This document shows positions 18,065 through 29,145 of a stretch of 64,000 bases of DNA, one piece after another. The DNA is from Salinarimonas rosea DSM 21201 (lineage in GTDB: Bacteria > Pseudomonadota > Alphaproteobacteria > Rhizobiales > Beijerinckiaceae): NCBI RefSeq assembly GCF_000429045.1, contig NZ_AUBC01000001.1:127744-191743 (forward strand), read 5' to 3'. The position numbers were made by a program, and so were the translations under genes. The notes under the pieces were generated by a model. That model saw nothing but the letters and a program-made list of their open reading frames with translations, made no database searches and was not told the origin of the DNA. Every line of letters starts with the position of its first letter. Within the stretch, counting starts at the first letter, position 1.

Positions 18065-18289
18065 GTCCATCGTTCGCCGCCTTCTTTTCGCGGCCGGCGA
18101 CCTTGGAAATGACACGATCCCGGTGTATCTGAAGATCATCGAGTTTTAGGCCGGACGACTTGGCCGGGATGCGCACCCCTCGACACGAGTTGGGGTGCGT
18201 GGCTGACGACCTTCTCCGAGACATCGATATTCGTGGGCGCGCGCTCGCGTGCGCCCGAGCCTCCATGCATGCCTCGAGAGGATACAATC

Positions 18290-18499
18290 ATGCAGACCGG
18301 TACCGTGAAGTGGTTCAACGCGACCAAGGGCTACGGCTTCATCCAGCCCGACGAGGGCGGTGGCGACGTGTTCGTGCACATCTCCGCCGTGGAGCGCGCG
18401 GGCCTGCGCGGCCTCGACGAGGGCCAGAAGGTGTCCTACGAGGTCGTCGCCGACCGCCGCACCGGCAAGTCCTCGGCGGACAAGCTCGCCGTGGCGTGA
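18290..18499 (+). CDS. Cold-shock domain protein (CspA family)
   Basis: 69 residues. The cold-shock fold RNA-binding motifs are intact: RNP1 as KGYGFI and RNP2 as VFVHIS, after the starting [11 protein letters not shown]. The ATG at 18290 is preceded by GAGAGG. The leader back to icd is long (over 200 bases), as is usual for csp mRNAs. A clear intrinsic terminator follows at 18544. Which Csp paralogue this is, and whether it is cold-induced, cannot be told. Confidence 0.94.
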   Translation: MQTGTVKWFNATKGYGFIQPDEGGGDVFVHISAVERAGLRGLDEGQKVSYEVVADRRTGKSSADKLAVA

Positions 18500-18543
18500 G
18501 CCGCCGCCGGTCGCTCTCGGGCGATCGGATCGTGAGACGCGAA

Positions 18544-18575
18544 GGGCGCCGGCCGCGAGGCCAGGCGCCCTTTTT
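18544..18575 (+). terminator. Rho-independent terminator of the cold-shock gene
   Basis: GGGCGCC (18544-18550) pairs with GGCGCCC (18564-18570). Inside it GGCC pairs with GGCC around a GCGA tetraloop with one bulged base, and TTTTT follows at 18571-18575. A textbook intrinsic terminator 45 bases after the csp stop. Confidence 0.92.
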
Positions 18576-18599
18576 CGTGCCCGAGGTGAGCCATCGCGA

Positions 18600-18905
18600 T
18601 CAGTCGAGTGGTTCGTCGCCCTCGGCCTGCGGGTCTGGCCGCCGACGTGCCGTATGGACGAGTGCCCGGATCCAGACGACGTGCCCATCCGTCCGGTAGA
18701 CGGGGCGATAGCTCGGATGAGGAAACAGCTCGCGCGTCCCCGGTACGCGTCCGGCATGCCCCAGCGAAGGCCGATCTGCCAACCGTGAGGCTGCACGAGA
18801 GAACGTCTGGTCGAGCCGATTGGCCGCTCTCGGGTTGTCTCGCGAGACGTCGTTCGGAATATCGAGCGGATCCTGGACCGCTTCGGGTGTCCAGCGGACG
18901 GTCAC
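18600..18905 (-). CDS. ParE/RelE-superfamily toxin
   Basis: 101 residues. The start VRWTPEAVQDPLDI, the helix region DNPRAANRLDQTFSRAASRLAD, the central RVPGTRELFPHPSYRPVY and the last strand VWIRALVHTAR follow the ParE fold in order. ParE toxins inhibit gyrase. Two positions in the first helix are unusual (prolines in QDPLDIPND), which may weaken the toxin. The ATG overlaps the stop of the upstream antitoxin frame in ATGA, the normal arrangement, but that antitoxin frame is broken (see 18902-19196). Confidence 0.85.
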   Translation of the reverse strand: MTVRWTPEAVQDPLDIPNDVSRDNPRAANRLDQTFSRAASRLADRPSLGHAGRVPGTRELFPHPSYRPVYRTDGHVVWIRALVHTARRRPDPQAEGDEPLD

Positions 18906-19196
18906 GCGAGATCGACGCCGAGCCGGCGCCGTCGCTCTGTGAACTCGGCCTCGACATCCTCGCTGGTGCGCAAGTCCCCCGATCTCATCGAGGCGCGGGC
19001 GATATCGACCTTGCGTCGCGGGAATGCCGCGTATTCCGGCGTCGGGGCCTCACGCTCCTCACGCTTCTCCTCGACATAGCCGCGCACGAGCGCGCGCTGG
19101 ATCTCGTCCGGGGTACGTCGTCGATCGCGGTGCGCCGAGGAAGGCGTCCCGCAGCTCCGGATCGAGCTCGACCGTCAGGCCGGTCACGTCGGCCAT
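18902..19196 (-). pseudogene. Frameshifted ParD/CopG-type antitoxin gene
   Basis: On the minus strand the first part reads MADVTGLTVELDPELRDAFL from ATG 19196 (or from ATG 19223 upstream). It then runs into the wrong frame and ends within ~35 codons. The neighbouring frame picks up from about 19135 with AHRDRRRTPDEIQRALVRGY and continues through VEEKREEREAPTPEYAAF to LGVDLA, stopping at 18902. Removing one base near 19133-19138 would join the two into one ribbon-helix-helix antitoxin of roughly 98 residues. Either a real +1 mutation or a sequencing error explains it. Confidence 0.8.
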
Positions 19197-19230
19197 CTCG
19201 ACGTCCTCGCGCATCCCGGCCATGATACCC

Positions 19231-19263
19231 CGCCCCGGGCGCCTGGGCCAGCGCCCCGGGGCG
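19231..19263 (-). terminator. GC hairpin at the 3' side of infA
   Basis: GCCCCGGGCGC at 19232-19242 pairs with GCGCCCCGGGGC at 19251-19262 with one bulge. It lies eight bases past the infA stop on the minus strand. No U-run follows, so factor-independent termination is uncertain. Confidence 0.4.
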
Positions 19264-19269
19264 ACGGCG

Positions 19270-19551
19270 TCACCGCCGGCGCGGGCCGCCAGGACGCGAG
19301 CCGCCCGGACGAGGTCCCACCGGGCCGCGGTCGTCCTTGTGGCGGAACACGAGGCGCCCCTTGTCGAGGTCGTAGGGCGACATCTCGACGGTGACGCGAT
19401 CGCCGGCGATCGTCTTGATGCGGAACTTGCGCATCTTGCCGGCGGTGTAGGCGATCACCTCGTGGCCGTTCTCGAGCTCGACCCGGAACTTCGCGTCGGG
19501 GAGAACCTCGGTCACGACGCCCTCGAAGGTAATCAGCTCCTCTTTCGCCAT
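19270..19551 (-). CDS. infA: Translation initiation factor IF-1
   Basis: 93 residues. The first ~72 are the classical S1/OB-fold IF-1 ([20 protein letters not shown], then [16 protein letters not shown], and RLVFRHK). The remaining ~20 form an unusual Gly/Pro/Arg-rich basic tail ([12 protein letters not shown]) not present in most IF-1 proteins. IF-1 binds the 30S A site during initiation. The gene stands alone, with a leader hairpin at 19578-19604. Confidence 0.95.
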   Translation of the reverse strand: MAKEELITFEGVVTEVLPDAKFRVELENGHEVIAYTAGKMRKFRIKTIAGDRVTVEMSPYDLDKGRLVFRHKDDRGPVGPRPGGSRPGGPRRR

Positions 19552-19920
19552 TCGGTCATCCTTTGATCAACGAAAACCACCGCCACGCCCCTCGGGCGGC
19601 GGTGTCGAATTGCGCTCTGGCTTTAAACCCACGGCCGCGCAACGTCAAACGCCCGCGGGCCTGCGCACCCGGGCGGACGAACGGCCGCGCGCCGGTGGGG
19701 GCGCGCCTGTCTCGGCCTCCTAGATGGGGTGCGAAACGGCGCAGCGCAAGGCGGCGGTGGCGCCCTCGCCAGCTCCAGCAGGCCGTGTACCAACCGGGGC
19801 CACGTGTTGGCGCGATATTCGATCGCGCCACGAAGTCGAGTGCGCGCCAGTGTCGCTGGACTCGCCCTGTCGCCACCGCGTACCATATTCGAGCGAGAAG
19901 CCAGATCTCGGGGCGACACC
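19552..19920. other. Gene-free region between infA and the second AbrB/PIN module (369 bases)
   Basis: It holds the infA leader, with inverted repeat CACCGCC (19578-19584) and GGCGGTG (19598-19604), and the divergent antitoxin promoter region with a second palindrome at 19808-19830. Open frames crossing it have no recognisable protein. I see no small-RNA signature. Confidence 0.6.
19808..19830. promoter_or_regulatory. Perfect inverted repeat upstream of the second AbrB/PIN module
   Basis: TGGCGCGA (19808-19815) and TCGCGCCA (19823-19830), a perfect 8-bp inverted repeat with a 7-base AT-rich spacer, 91 bases before the antitoxin start. It may be an operator or a terminator-like hairpin; the position favours regulation of the module. 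Confidence 0.4.
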
Positions 19921-20166
19921 ATGACGACGCGTGCCACGGTCACTGCATCCGGACGCCTCAGCTTGCCAGCGGACCTGCGGCGGCGCCATGGCCTGGCTGA
20001 GGGTGGAGAGATCATCATCCAGGAGACGGACGACGCGATCGTGCTGAGGACCGTGGACCAGGTGCTGGCCGAAGCGCGTGCCATCGCCCGCTCCATCGCC
20101 GAGCGCGGCGGCGGCAGCGTCGACGACTTCCTCTCCGAACGGCGAGAGGACGCTGCCCGAGAATGA
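19921..20166 (+). CDS. AbrB/SpoVT-family antitoxin
   Basis: 81 residues from ATG 19921. The N-terminal AbrB swapped-hairpin domain reads TVTASGRLSLPADLRRRHGL, then GGEIIIQE and AIVLRTVD. The C-terminal helix and acidic tail (IAERGGGSVDDFLSERRED) are the expected toxin-binding part. The last codons overlap the PIN gene in ATGA. Confidence 0.9.
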   Translation: MTTRATVTASGRLSLPADLRRRHGLAEGGEIIIQETDDAIVLRTVDQVLAEARAIARSIAERGGGSVDDFLSERREDAARE

Positions 20167-20549
20167 GCCGGGTCGTCCTCGACACCTCGGCCGTGCTCGC
20201 TTTGCTCCTGGACGAGCCGGGAGCCGCGGCGGTTCGCGCATCGCTCGATGGCTCGGTCATGGCTGCTCCGAATCTCGCGGAGCTCGTTGGCTACTTCGCT
20301 GCCCGGGGCGGCGGCTCTCGGGAGATCGATCGCCTCGTCGATCTCCTTCCCGTCGAGATCGCTCCCGTGGATCGCGCATTGAGCCTCGCCGCTGGCCACC
20401 TTCGTGCGACTGGAGACGTCGGGCTTTCCCTCGGCGATCGCTACTGCCTCGCCCTCGCCTCGCGGCTGGCGCTCCCGACCCTGACCGCCGATCGGGCGTG
20501 GGAGACGGTCGGGCCGCGTGTCGGTGTCGAGGTCAGGCTCATCCGCTAG
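20163..20549 (+). CDS. PIN-domain toxin ribonuclease (VapC family)
   Basis: 128 residues. PIN acidic residues: Asp in VVLDTSAVLALLLDEPGAA near residue 6, Glu in APNLAELVGY, Asp in LSLGDRYCLALASR, and Asp in LTADRAWE. All four are present, so the Mg2+ ribonuclease site looks complete. It is translationally coupled to the AbrB-type antitoxin and differs clearly from the PIN toxin at 3653, so the two modules are not recent copies of each other. Confidence 0.92.
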   Translation: MSRVVLDTSAVLALLLDEPGAAAVRASLDGSVMAAPNLAELVGYFAARGGGSREIDRLVDLLPVEIAPVDRALSLAAGHLRATGDVGLSLGDRYCLALASRLALPTLTADRAWETVGPRVGVEVRLIR

Positions 20550-20566
20550 CGCGGGAGAGGCCATAC

Positions 20567-20596
20567 GAAAACGGCGGGTCCCCGGGGACCCGCCGT
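20567..20596 (-). terminator. Rho-independent terminator of the cco operon
   Basis: A 26-base perfect palindrome at 20571-20596 is followed, on the minus strand, by TTTT. It lies 29 bases past the ccoP stop. The plus strand of the palindrome may also end the PIN toxin transcript coming the other way. Confidence 0.85.
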
Positions 20597-20624
20597 CGCC
20601 GTCATCAGACCGTCCGGCCGCGGC

Positions 20625-21500
20625 TCACTCGCCGCCGCCCAGCGTGTGGACGTAGACCGCCAGCGCCTTCACGGTCGCGTCGTCCAGGCGCTCGCCGAAG
20701 TGCGGCATCATCCCGCCGCGACCGTTGACGAGGCCCTCGAGGATCACCTCGCGCTCGGAGCCGTAGAGCCAGATGCCGTCCGTGAGGTTCGGGGCGCCCA
20801 TGTCGCGGAGGCCCTCGCCGGTCTCGCCATGGCAGGCGGCGCAGTTCGTCGCATAGAGCTCGGCGCCCTGGGTCGGATCGAAGCCCGCCGGCGTCTCGAG
20901 GCCCGAGAGCGAGCGCACGTAGTCCGCCAGCACGATCGCGTCCTCGCGGCCGAACCAGCCGTCGCGCACGAAGGCCGGCATGTCGCCGAAGCGCGTGTCC
21001 ATCGGCGTCGAGCGGATGCCGTAGGTGATCGTCTGGTGGATCGCGTCGAGCGAGCCGCCCCACAGCCAGTCGTCGTCGACGAGGTTGGGGAAGCCCGTCG
21101 CGCCGCCGCCGCCGGCCCCGTGGCAGGCCGAGCAATTGTCGCCGAAGGCGGCGCGCCCGTAGGCCTGGGCGAAGGCGAGGAGCTGCGGGTTCTCCTCGAT
21201 CGAGACGAGCTCGACGTCGCGCAGCGCCGCGATGTCGCCGCCGCGGGAAGCGTCGAGCCGCTCCAGGTCGCTGACCACCGCCGAGCGCGAGTTCCAGCCG
21301 AGGATGCCGCCGGTCGCCGTGCTGACCAGCGGGATCGCCGGGTAGAGCAGCACGTAGATCGCCGAGAAGGCGATGGTGATGTAGAAGAGATACAACCACC
21401 AGCGCGGGAGCGGATTGTTCAGCTCCGTGATGCCGTCCCATTCGTGCCCGGTTGTCGAGACCCCGGTCACCTTGTCGATGTCCTGCTTCTTCTGGGCCAT
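20625..21500 (-). CDS. ccoP: Cytochrome c oxidase cbb3-type subunit III (diheme)
   Basis: 291 residues. One N-terminal membrane helix (PRWWLYLFYITIAFSAIYVLLYP, about residues 32-54) anchors a periplasmic part with two cytochrome c domains. The heme c motifs are CSACH near residue 122 and CAACH near residue 215, with methionine ligands supplied in the following segments (MPAFVRDGWF, MMPHFGERL). CcoP passes electrons from cytochrome c to CcoO and CcoN. Last gene of the ccoNOQP operon. Confidence 0.96.
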   Translation of the reverse strand: MAQKKQDIDKVTGVSTTGHEWDGITELNNPLPRWWLYLFYITIAFSAIYVLLYPAIPLVSTATGGILGWNSRSAVVSDLERLDASRGGDIAALRDVELVSIEENPQLLAFAQAYGRAAFGDNCSACHGAGGGGATGFPNLVDDDWLWGGSLDAIHQTITYGIRSTPMDTRFGDMPAFVRDGWFGREDAIVLADYVRSLSGLETPAGFDPTQGAELYATNCAACHGETGEGLRDMGAPNLTDGIWLYGSEREVILEGLVNGRGGMMPHFGERLDDATVKALAVYVHTLGGGE

Positions 21501-21504
21501 GGCC

Positions 21505-21657
21505 TCAATCCTCTTCGATCGGCGTCCGCGCGGCCTTGTCGAAGGTCGAGCGGTTGGACGGCATGAGCGCGTAGGCGATGACGAGCAGGAACCCGAAGAT
21601 GAAGATCAGGAGCCCGCCGGTCTGCGCGAAGGAGGCGAGAAGCGAGTAGGTCTCCAT
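21505..21657 (-). CDS. ccoQ: cbb3-type oxidase small subunit CcoQ
   Basis: 50 residues, below the size of most ORF searches. It reads METYSLLASFAQTGG, then one transmembrane helix (LLIFIFGFLLVIAYALMP), then the short polar tail NRSTFDKAARTPIEED. This is the usual CcoQ/FixQ layout, and it sits exactly between ccoO and ccoP with gaps of 10 and 4 bases. CcoQ stabilises the assembled oxidase. Confidence 0.93.
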   Translation of the reverse strand: METYSLLASFAQTGGLLIFIFGFLLVIAYALMPSNRSTFDKAARTPIEED

Positions 21658-21667
21658 GGCGGCCTCC

Positions 21668-22405
21668 TCAGCGCACGTTCGCCTGGCCGTCGTAGGTCGA
21701 GAAATCGACCAGCGTGCCCAGCGTCTGCAGGTAGGCGACGAGCGCGTCGCCCTCGGTGATGACCCCGTCCGAGCGGCCCGAGAAGGAGCGCGCCTGCGCC
21801 TTCGGGTAGCGCTCGAGCAGGCTCGCCTGGTCGGGATCGTCCAGCGTCGCCTGGACGATGACGTCCGTGCGGGCGTTCTCGATCATCTCCGGCGTATAGG
21901 GCACGCCCATCGCCGCCTGGACGGCGAGATCCGTGCCGATCGTGTCGAAGTCGAGCGGCGTCTCGAACAGGAACGGATAGCCCGGCATGATCGAGGCCGG
22001 CACGAGCGAGCGCGGGTCGACGAGGTGCGCCACGTGCCAGGCGTCCGAGTACTTGCCGCCGACGCGCGCGAGGTCGGGCCCCGTGCGCTTCGAGCCCCAC
22101 TGGAAGGGCTTGTCGTACATCGACTCGGCCGCGAGCGAGTAGTGGCCGTAGCGCTCCACCTCGTCGCGCAGCGGTCGCACCATCTGGCTGTGGCAGTTGT
22201 AGCAGCCCTCGCGGACGTAGATATTGCGCCCGGCGAGTTCGAGGGGGCTGTAGGGTCGCATGCCCTCCACCTCCTCGATCGTGTTCTTGAGGTAGAAGAG
22301 CGGTGCGATCTCGACGATGCCGCCGATGGCGACCACGCCGATGATGCCGGCCACGAGGACGACCGAGTTCTTCTCGAAGATTGCGTGCTTGTTCCAGAGA
22401 GACAT
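21668..22405 (-). CDS. ccoO: Cytochrome c oxidase cbb3-type subunit II (monoheme)
   Basis: 245 residues. One N-terminal membrane helix ([23 protein letters not shown]) and a periplasmic domain with a single heme c motif, CYNCHSQ, near residue 68. The conserved segments [16 protein letters not shown] and [10 protein letters not shown], which carries the axial methionine, are intact. Lies between ccoN and ccoQ in the operon. Confidence 0.96.
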   Translation of the reverse strand: MSLWNKHAIFEKNSVVLVAGIIGVVAIGGIVEIAPLFYLKNTIEEVEGMRPYSPLELAGRNIYVREGCYNCHSQMVRPLRDEVERYGHYSLAAESMYDKPFQWGSKRTGPDLARVGGKYSDAWHVAHLVDPRSLVPASIMPGYPFLFETPLDFDTIGTDLAVQAAMGVPYTPEMIENARTDVIVQATLDDPDQASLLERYPKAQARSFSGRSDGVITEGDALVAYLQTLGTLVDFSTYDGQANVR

Positions 22406-22420
22406 GTCTCGCCCCTCCCC

Positions 22421-24091
22421 TTACTCGGCCGCGACGAGCGGCGACTTCGGCTCGGCCTCGGCGACCGGCTTCACCGCACGAACGGTCATGACCAGGTTGT
22501 AGACCATGATGAGTGCACCCGCGAGGAACAGGATCCCGCCGAGGCCGCGGATCACGTAGTAGGGATGCATCGCCTCGGTGGTCTCGATGAACGAGTACTC
22601 GAGGAAGCCCAGCGCGGTGTACGCCCGCCACATCAGGCCCTGCATGATGCCGGCGACCCACATGGAGGAGATGTACAGCACGATTCCCAGCGTCGAGATC
22701 CAGAAGTGCCAGTTGACCAGCTTGAGCGAGTACAGCCGCTCGCGGTTCCACAGCCAGGGCACGAGGCAGTAGACGGCGCCGAAGGAGATGTACGCGACCC
22801 AGCCGAGCGCGCCCGAGTGCACGTGGCCGACGGTCCAGTCGGTGTAGTGCGAGAGCGAGTTCACGACCTTGATCGACATCATCGGGCCTTCGAAGGTCGA
22901 CATGCCGTAGAAGGCGATGGACACGACCATGAGACGCAGGACCGGATCGGTGCGCAGCTTGTCCCAGGCGCCCGAGAGCGTCATCAGGCCGTTGATCATG
23001 CCACCCCAGGAGGGCATCCACAGCATGATCGAGAACACCATGCCGAGCGTCTGCGTCCAGTCCGGCAGCGCCGTGTAGTGGAGGTGGTGCGGGCCGGCCC
23101 AGATGTAGAGGAAGATCAGCGCCCAGAAGTGGATGATCGAGAGGCGGTAGGAATAGACCGGCCGCTCGGCCCGCTTCGGCACGAAGTAGTACATGATCGC
23201 GAGGAAGCCGGCGGTGAGGAAGAAGCCGACCGCGTTGTGGCCGTACCACCACTGCACCATCGCGTCCTGCACGCCCGACCAGACCATGTAGGACTTGGCC
23301 GAGAACAGCGACACCGGGATCACGGCATTGTTGCCCAGATGCAGGATCGCGATCGTGACGATGAAGGCCAGATAGAACCAGTTCGCCACGTAGATGTGCG
23401 GCTCCTTGCGCTTGCGCAGCGTGAGCATGAACATCAGCAGATAGGCGACCCACACGACCGTGAGGAACAGGTCGGCGTACCACTCCGGCTCGGCATATTC
23501 CTTCGACTGGGTGATGCCGAGCAGGTAGCCCGTGCCGGCGATCAGGATGAAAAAGTTGTAGCCCAGCACCACGAACCACGGCGTGATGTCGCCCGCGAGC
23601 CGTGCGCGGCTCGTGCGCTGCACCACGTAGAGCGACGTCGCCAGCAGCACGTTGCCGCCGAAGGCGAAGATCACCGCGGAGGTGTGCAGCGGGCGCATGC
23701 GGCCGAAGTTGAGGAAGGCGAGGTCGAAGTTCAGCGCCGGGAAGGCGAGCTGGAACGCGATCAGCACGCCCACCGTGAAGCCGGCGATGCCCCAGACCAT
23801 GGCCGCCACGGTCGCGAACTTGACGGGACCCATGTTGTAGTTGGGCTTGCCGTCGATCTCCTGCGGCGGCAGCGTCGCGGAACGCTCGTTGTAGCGGTTC
23901 ATGATCGCGAACACCGCCGCGACGGAACCCGCCGCGAACAGGTAGGCGTGGAAGGCGTAGGCCGCTTCCCAGGCTTTGGCGGCGACGACGATGGAGAGGA
24001 GCGCGAGCGCCGCGAACGCGAGCGCGCTCCCCCCTTCGCCGAGCGTCATCCTCTTGCCTGGAGCGACCGGCGATGCGCCGATGGAGGCCAT
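22421..24091 (-). CDS. ccoN: Cytochrome c oxidase cbb3-type subunit I (catalytic)
   Basis: 556 residues with about 12 membrane helices. It holds the high-spin heme b3-CuB site that reduces O2 at very low oxygen. The histidine ligands are seen in [15 protein letters not shown], in [21 protein letters not shown], in [13 protein letters not shown] and in [18 protein letters not shown] 24091 is chosen over upstream in-frame codons because the family starts near here. An FnrN/FixK-type box lies about 100 bases upstream, so microaerobic induction is expected. Confidence 0.97.
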   Translation of the reverse strand: MASIGASPVAPGKRMTLGEGGSALAFAALALLSIVVAAKAWEAAYAFHAYLFAAGSVAAVFAIMNRYNERSATLPPQEIDGKPNYNMGPVKFATVAAMVWGIAGFTVGVLIAFQLAFPALNFDLAFLNFGRMRPLHTSAVIFAFGGNVLLATSLYVVQRTSRARLAGDITPWFVVLGYNFFILIAGTGYLLGITQSKEYAEPEWYADLFLTVVWVAYLLMFMLTLRKRKEPHIYVANWFYLAFIVTIAILHLGNNAVIPVSLFSAKSYMVWSGVQDAMVQWWYGHNAVGFFLTAGFLAIMYYFVPKRAERPVYSYRLSIIHFWALIFLYIWAGPHHLHYTALPDWTQTLGMVFSIMLWMPSWGGMINGLMTLSGAWDKLRTDPVLRLMVVSIAFYGMSTFEGPMMSIKVVNSLSHYTDWTVGHVHSGALGWVAYISFGAVYCLVPWLWNRERLYSLKLVNWHFWISTLGIVLYISSMWVAGIMQGLMWRAYTALGFLEYSFIETTEAMHPYYVIRGLGGILFLAGALIMVYNLVMTVRAVKPVAEAEPKSPLVAAE

Positions 24092-24187
24092 GGAAATCCC
24101 CTCGAGATGCTGCCGTGACTGACACGCGCCCGGACGAGGTGGTCCGGGCCTTGGCGGCACCATTCCTGGAACCGCCGCCATCGGGCC

Positions 24188-24201
24188 TTGATCTCGGTCA
24201 A
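24188..24201. promoter_or_regulatory. FnrN/FixK-type anaerobox upstream of ccoNOQP
   Basis: TTGAT-CTCG-GTCAA matches the FNR/FixK consensus TTGAT-N4-ATCAA with one change. It is centred about 104 bases before the ccoN start and 58 bases before the divergent binding-protein start. cbb3 operons in this order are classically activated by FixK or FnrN at low oxygen. Role is inferred from match and place. Confidence 0.8.
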
Positions 24202-24252
24202 TGAGACGGCATTCTCGACGACGAAATGAGCAGCGGAAGGGAACCAAACGCG

Positions 24253-25533
24253 ATGACGATCGAGCCGCAGGTACCCGCCGCCCTCGTCGCTCTCCTGCTC
24301 GCGGCGCTCGTCGCGCCCACGGCGGCCCCGACGGCGGCGCTCGCGCAGGCACCGATCGCGGTCGTGGCCCCGCAGAGCGGGCCGCTCGCCGCCTTCGGCG
24401 CCATGCTCGAGACGGGGGCGACCCGCGCGGCGGAGGCGATCAACGCGCGCGGCGGAATTCGCGGCGAGCCGGTGGAGATCCTCGTGCGCGACGACATCGG
24501 CGACCCCGCCCGCGCCCGCACGGTGGCGGGTGCGCTCGTCGCGGAGGTGCCCGACCTCGTCGCGGTGATCGGCCACGTCACCGCGGGGCCCTCGCTCGAG
24601 GCGGCGCCGATCTACGCGCAGGCCGGCGTCCCGATGATCACGCCCGCGGTCGGCGAGCCCCGCCTGACCGAGGACGCGGCCTGGAACGTGCTGCGCCTCG
24701 CACCCACCGATTCGGCGCAGGGCGCGCTCGCGGCCCGCCACATCGCCGCGCGCGATCCGGACGCGCGCGTCGCGATCGTCCACGACAAGTCCGGCTTCGG
24801 GAAGGGCGTCGCCGACACGGCACGCGCCGCGCTCGATACGGCCGGGATCGTGGACGTGTTCTACGAGGGGCTCGACGCCGGCGAGCCGAACTATCGCGGC
24901 CTCGCCGCGCGGATCGCCGCGGCCGAGCCCGGCTTCGTCTATTTCGGCGGCCTCGCCCCCGAGGCCGCGATCCTGCTGCGCGACCTGCGCGCCGCGGGCT
25001 CCCGGGCGGTGCTGGTGGCGACCGACGCCATCGTCTCCCCCGTCTTCGCGAACCTCGACCCCGCGCTCGCCGCGGGCACGCTGATGACGGCGGCCGCAGA
25101 TACCGCCGGCAACCCCGCAGCGACGACGATCGCAGGCGCGATCCTCGCCGAGGCTGCGGCCACGCAAGCGGGAGCGGGCGAGGATGCCGCCGGCGAGCCC
25201 GGGCAGGCGGCCGATCCCGCCGCGGTCCCCTCGCCGCCGAGCGTGGTCCCGGTCCTCGCAGCGGAGGACGTCATCGAGACGCTCCACCCGGTGGCGCTGC
25301 GCGCCTACGCCGCCGTCGAGGCGATCGCCGCCGCGGCGAACGCAGTCGGCCCCGGAGAAGGCGAGGCCATCGCCGCGCGCCTGCGCGAGGCGCCGGTCGA
25401 CACCGCGCTCGGCCCCGTGCGATTCGACGCGGCCGGCGAGGTCGAGCTCGAGCTGCTCGCCGTGCACGAATGGCGGCCGGGGCCGCTGGGACAGCTCGAC
25501 TATGTGGGGAACGCGTTGGGCGCGGGCGACTAG
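24253..25533 (+). CDS. Periplasmic branched-chain amino acid-type ABC substrate-binding protein
   Basis: 426 residues from ATG 24253, with GGAAGG a short distance upstream. A signal peptide of about 32 residues ends at ALA-QA. The mature protein follows the LivJ/Leu-Ile-Val fold: [55 protein letters not shown], then [20 protein letters not shown]. An Ala/Gly/Pro-rich insertion sits near residues 300-335. No permease or ATPase genes are adjacent, so it is an orphan binding protein or part of a scattered transporter. Ligand unknown. Confidence 0.87.
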   Translation: MTIEPQVPAALVALLLAALVAPTAAPTAALAQAPIAVVAPQSGPLAAFGAMLETGATRAAEAINARGGIRGEPVEILVRDDIGDPARARTVAGALVAEVPDLVAVIGHVTAGPSLEAAPIYAQAGVPMITPAVGEPRLTEDAAWNVLRLAPTDSAQGALAARHIAARDPDARVAIVHDKSGFGKGVADTARAALDTAGIVDVFYEGLDAGEPNYRGLAARIAAAEPGFVYFGGLAPEAAILLRDLRAAGSRAVLVATDAIVSPVFANLDPALAAGTLMTAAADTAGNPAATTIAGAILAEAAATQAGAGEDAAGEPGQAADPAAVPSPPSVVPVLAAEDVIETLHPVALRAYAAVEAIAAAANAVGPGEGEAIAARLREAPVDTALGPVRFDAAGEVELELLAVHEWRPGPLGQLDYVGNALGAGD

Positions 25534-25648
25534 AGCATCCGCGCGCGTGGTCGCCGAGGCGGAAGGACGGGAGGGCGGCGGAGATCGTCAAGATGCTTGA
25601 CTAAATCGGCGCGCCGGCCGAAGCTGGAACCTCGCTCGGAGACCGATC

Positions 25649-26338
25649 ATGCCTCCCGCCGATCCTCTCGCCGTTCCCGCCGCCCACGACGCGCCGACGG
25701 ACCGGCTGACGTCGAGATACGACGCCGCCGCCCGGCGCTGGCACGGCAAGATCTCGCGCTTGCGCTACCTCGACGCCTACGCGGCGATCGCGCGAAGCGC
25801 GCGGGAGCGGGTCGCGCCGGCGCATTCCGGTGCACCGCTGCGCGTGCTCGACGCCGGCGCGGGCACGGGCGGCTTTTCGCTGGCGTTTGCCGCGACCCGG
25901 ACCGAGCCGCTCGCGCTCGACCTGCTCGACCGGTCGGGGGCGATGCTCGCGGCGGCACGGGCGAACCTCGAGCAGGCGGGCCTGTCCTGCCGCACGATCG
26001 TCGGCGCCCTGGGCGAGCGGTCGCTGGAGCACGGGACCTACGACGTCGTGCTGTGCAGCCATCTCGTCGAGCACCTGCCCGATCCGACGGCCGCCCTCGC
26101 CGACTTTCGCGCGGCGCTCCGGCCCGGCGGCGCGCTGCTCCTCGTCGTCAGCAAGCCGCATTGGTGCACGGCGCTGCTGCGGCTCGTCTGGGGCCATCGC
26201 GCACTGGCGGATGCGGAAGTCGCAGAGCGCCTCGCGGCCGCGGGCCTCGTCGACCACGCCCGCTGCCCGTTCGCGCTGGGCCCGCCGAGCCGCACGAGCA
26301 TGGGCCATCTCGCGCGCCGCCCGGTCGAGGCGACGTGA
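25649..26338 (+). CDS. Class I SAM-dependent methyltransferase
   Basis: 229 residues. Rossmann methyltransferase motif I is VLDAGAGTGGFSLAF near residue 66. An acidic residue after strand 2 is in ALDLLDRSGAML, and the post-I region YDVVLCSHLVEHLPDP resembles UbiE/Ubi-type enzymes. The C-terminal half is short. Substrate not predictable. Its stop overlaps the following MarR gene (GTGA), so the two are co-expressed, and the regulator may control this enzyme. Confidence 0.85.
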   Translation: MPPADPLAVPAAHDAPTDRLTSRYDAAARRWHGKISRLRYLDAYAAIARSARERVAPAHSGAPLRVLDAGAGTGGFSLAFAATRTEPLALDLLDRSGAMLAAARANLEQAGLSCRTIVGALGERSLEHGTYDVVLCSHLVEHLPDPTAALADFRAALRPGGALLLVVSKPHWCTALLRLVWGHRALADAEVAERLAAAGLVDHARCPFALGPPSRTSMGHLARRPVEAT

Positions 26339-26775
26339 CGGCGCGCCGGGACGACCGACCGGACCATGTCGGCATCCTGCTGTGGGACGCCGCCGCCGCT
26401 TGGCACGCGCGCTTCGTCGCTGCGATGGTGGCGGCCGGCCATCCGTGGTTCGGCGAGGCGCGCGGGACACTGCTGCGCCACATCGGGCGCGAGGGCGTGC
26501 CGCAGGGCGAGCTCGCCACCCGCGCGGGCCTGACCAAGCAGGCCGTGCAGCAGCACGTCGACACACTCGTCGCCGACGGGATCGTCGAGCGCGCGCCCGA
26601 TCCTGCGGACGCGCGCCGCAAGCAGGTCCGCCTCACGCCCGCCGGCCGCGCCGCCCTCGCCGACAGCGATCGAATCAAGGGCGAGATCGAGGCCGCCTAC
26701 GCGGCCCGCCTCGGGGCGGAGCGCTTGGCCGGCTTGCGCGCGGCGCTCGCGGCACTGGCGAAGCGCGACTGCTAG
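26335..26775 (+). CDS. MarR-family transcriptional regulator
   Basis: 146 residues from GTG 26335. Winged helix-turn-helix: GEARGTLLRHIGREGVPQGE, recognition helix TKQAVQQHVDTLVADG, and wing ERAPDPADARRKQVRLTPAG with the typical Asp-Arg-Arg. It acts as a dimer and usually responds to small phenolic ligands or oxidants. It is translated together with the methyltransferase, an arrangement suggesting local control. Confidence 0.88.
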   Translation: MTARRDDRPDHVGILLWDAAAAWHARFVAAMVAAGHPWFGEARGTLLRHIGREGVPQGELATRAGLTKQAVQQHVDTLVADGIVERAPDPADARRKQVRLTPAGRAALADSDRIKGEIEAAYAARLGAERLAGLRAALAALAKRDC

Positions 26776-26868
26776 AGCACCTGACGGCTCATCACCTGTC
26801 TCGCGAGCCGAATCTGCGTTCCTCGCACGACCTCTCGCACACCCGCGTCGGAGCGAGCGCGCAGCGGA

Positions 26869-29145
<2,277 letters not shown>

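Noticed and set aside
18902-19087. Stand-alone 61-residue gene
   Set aside because: It is the second half of a frameshifted ribbon-helix-helix antitoxin; its start codon is internal to the domain.
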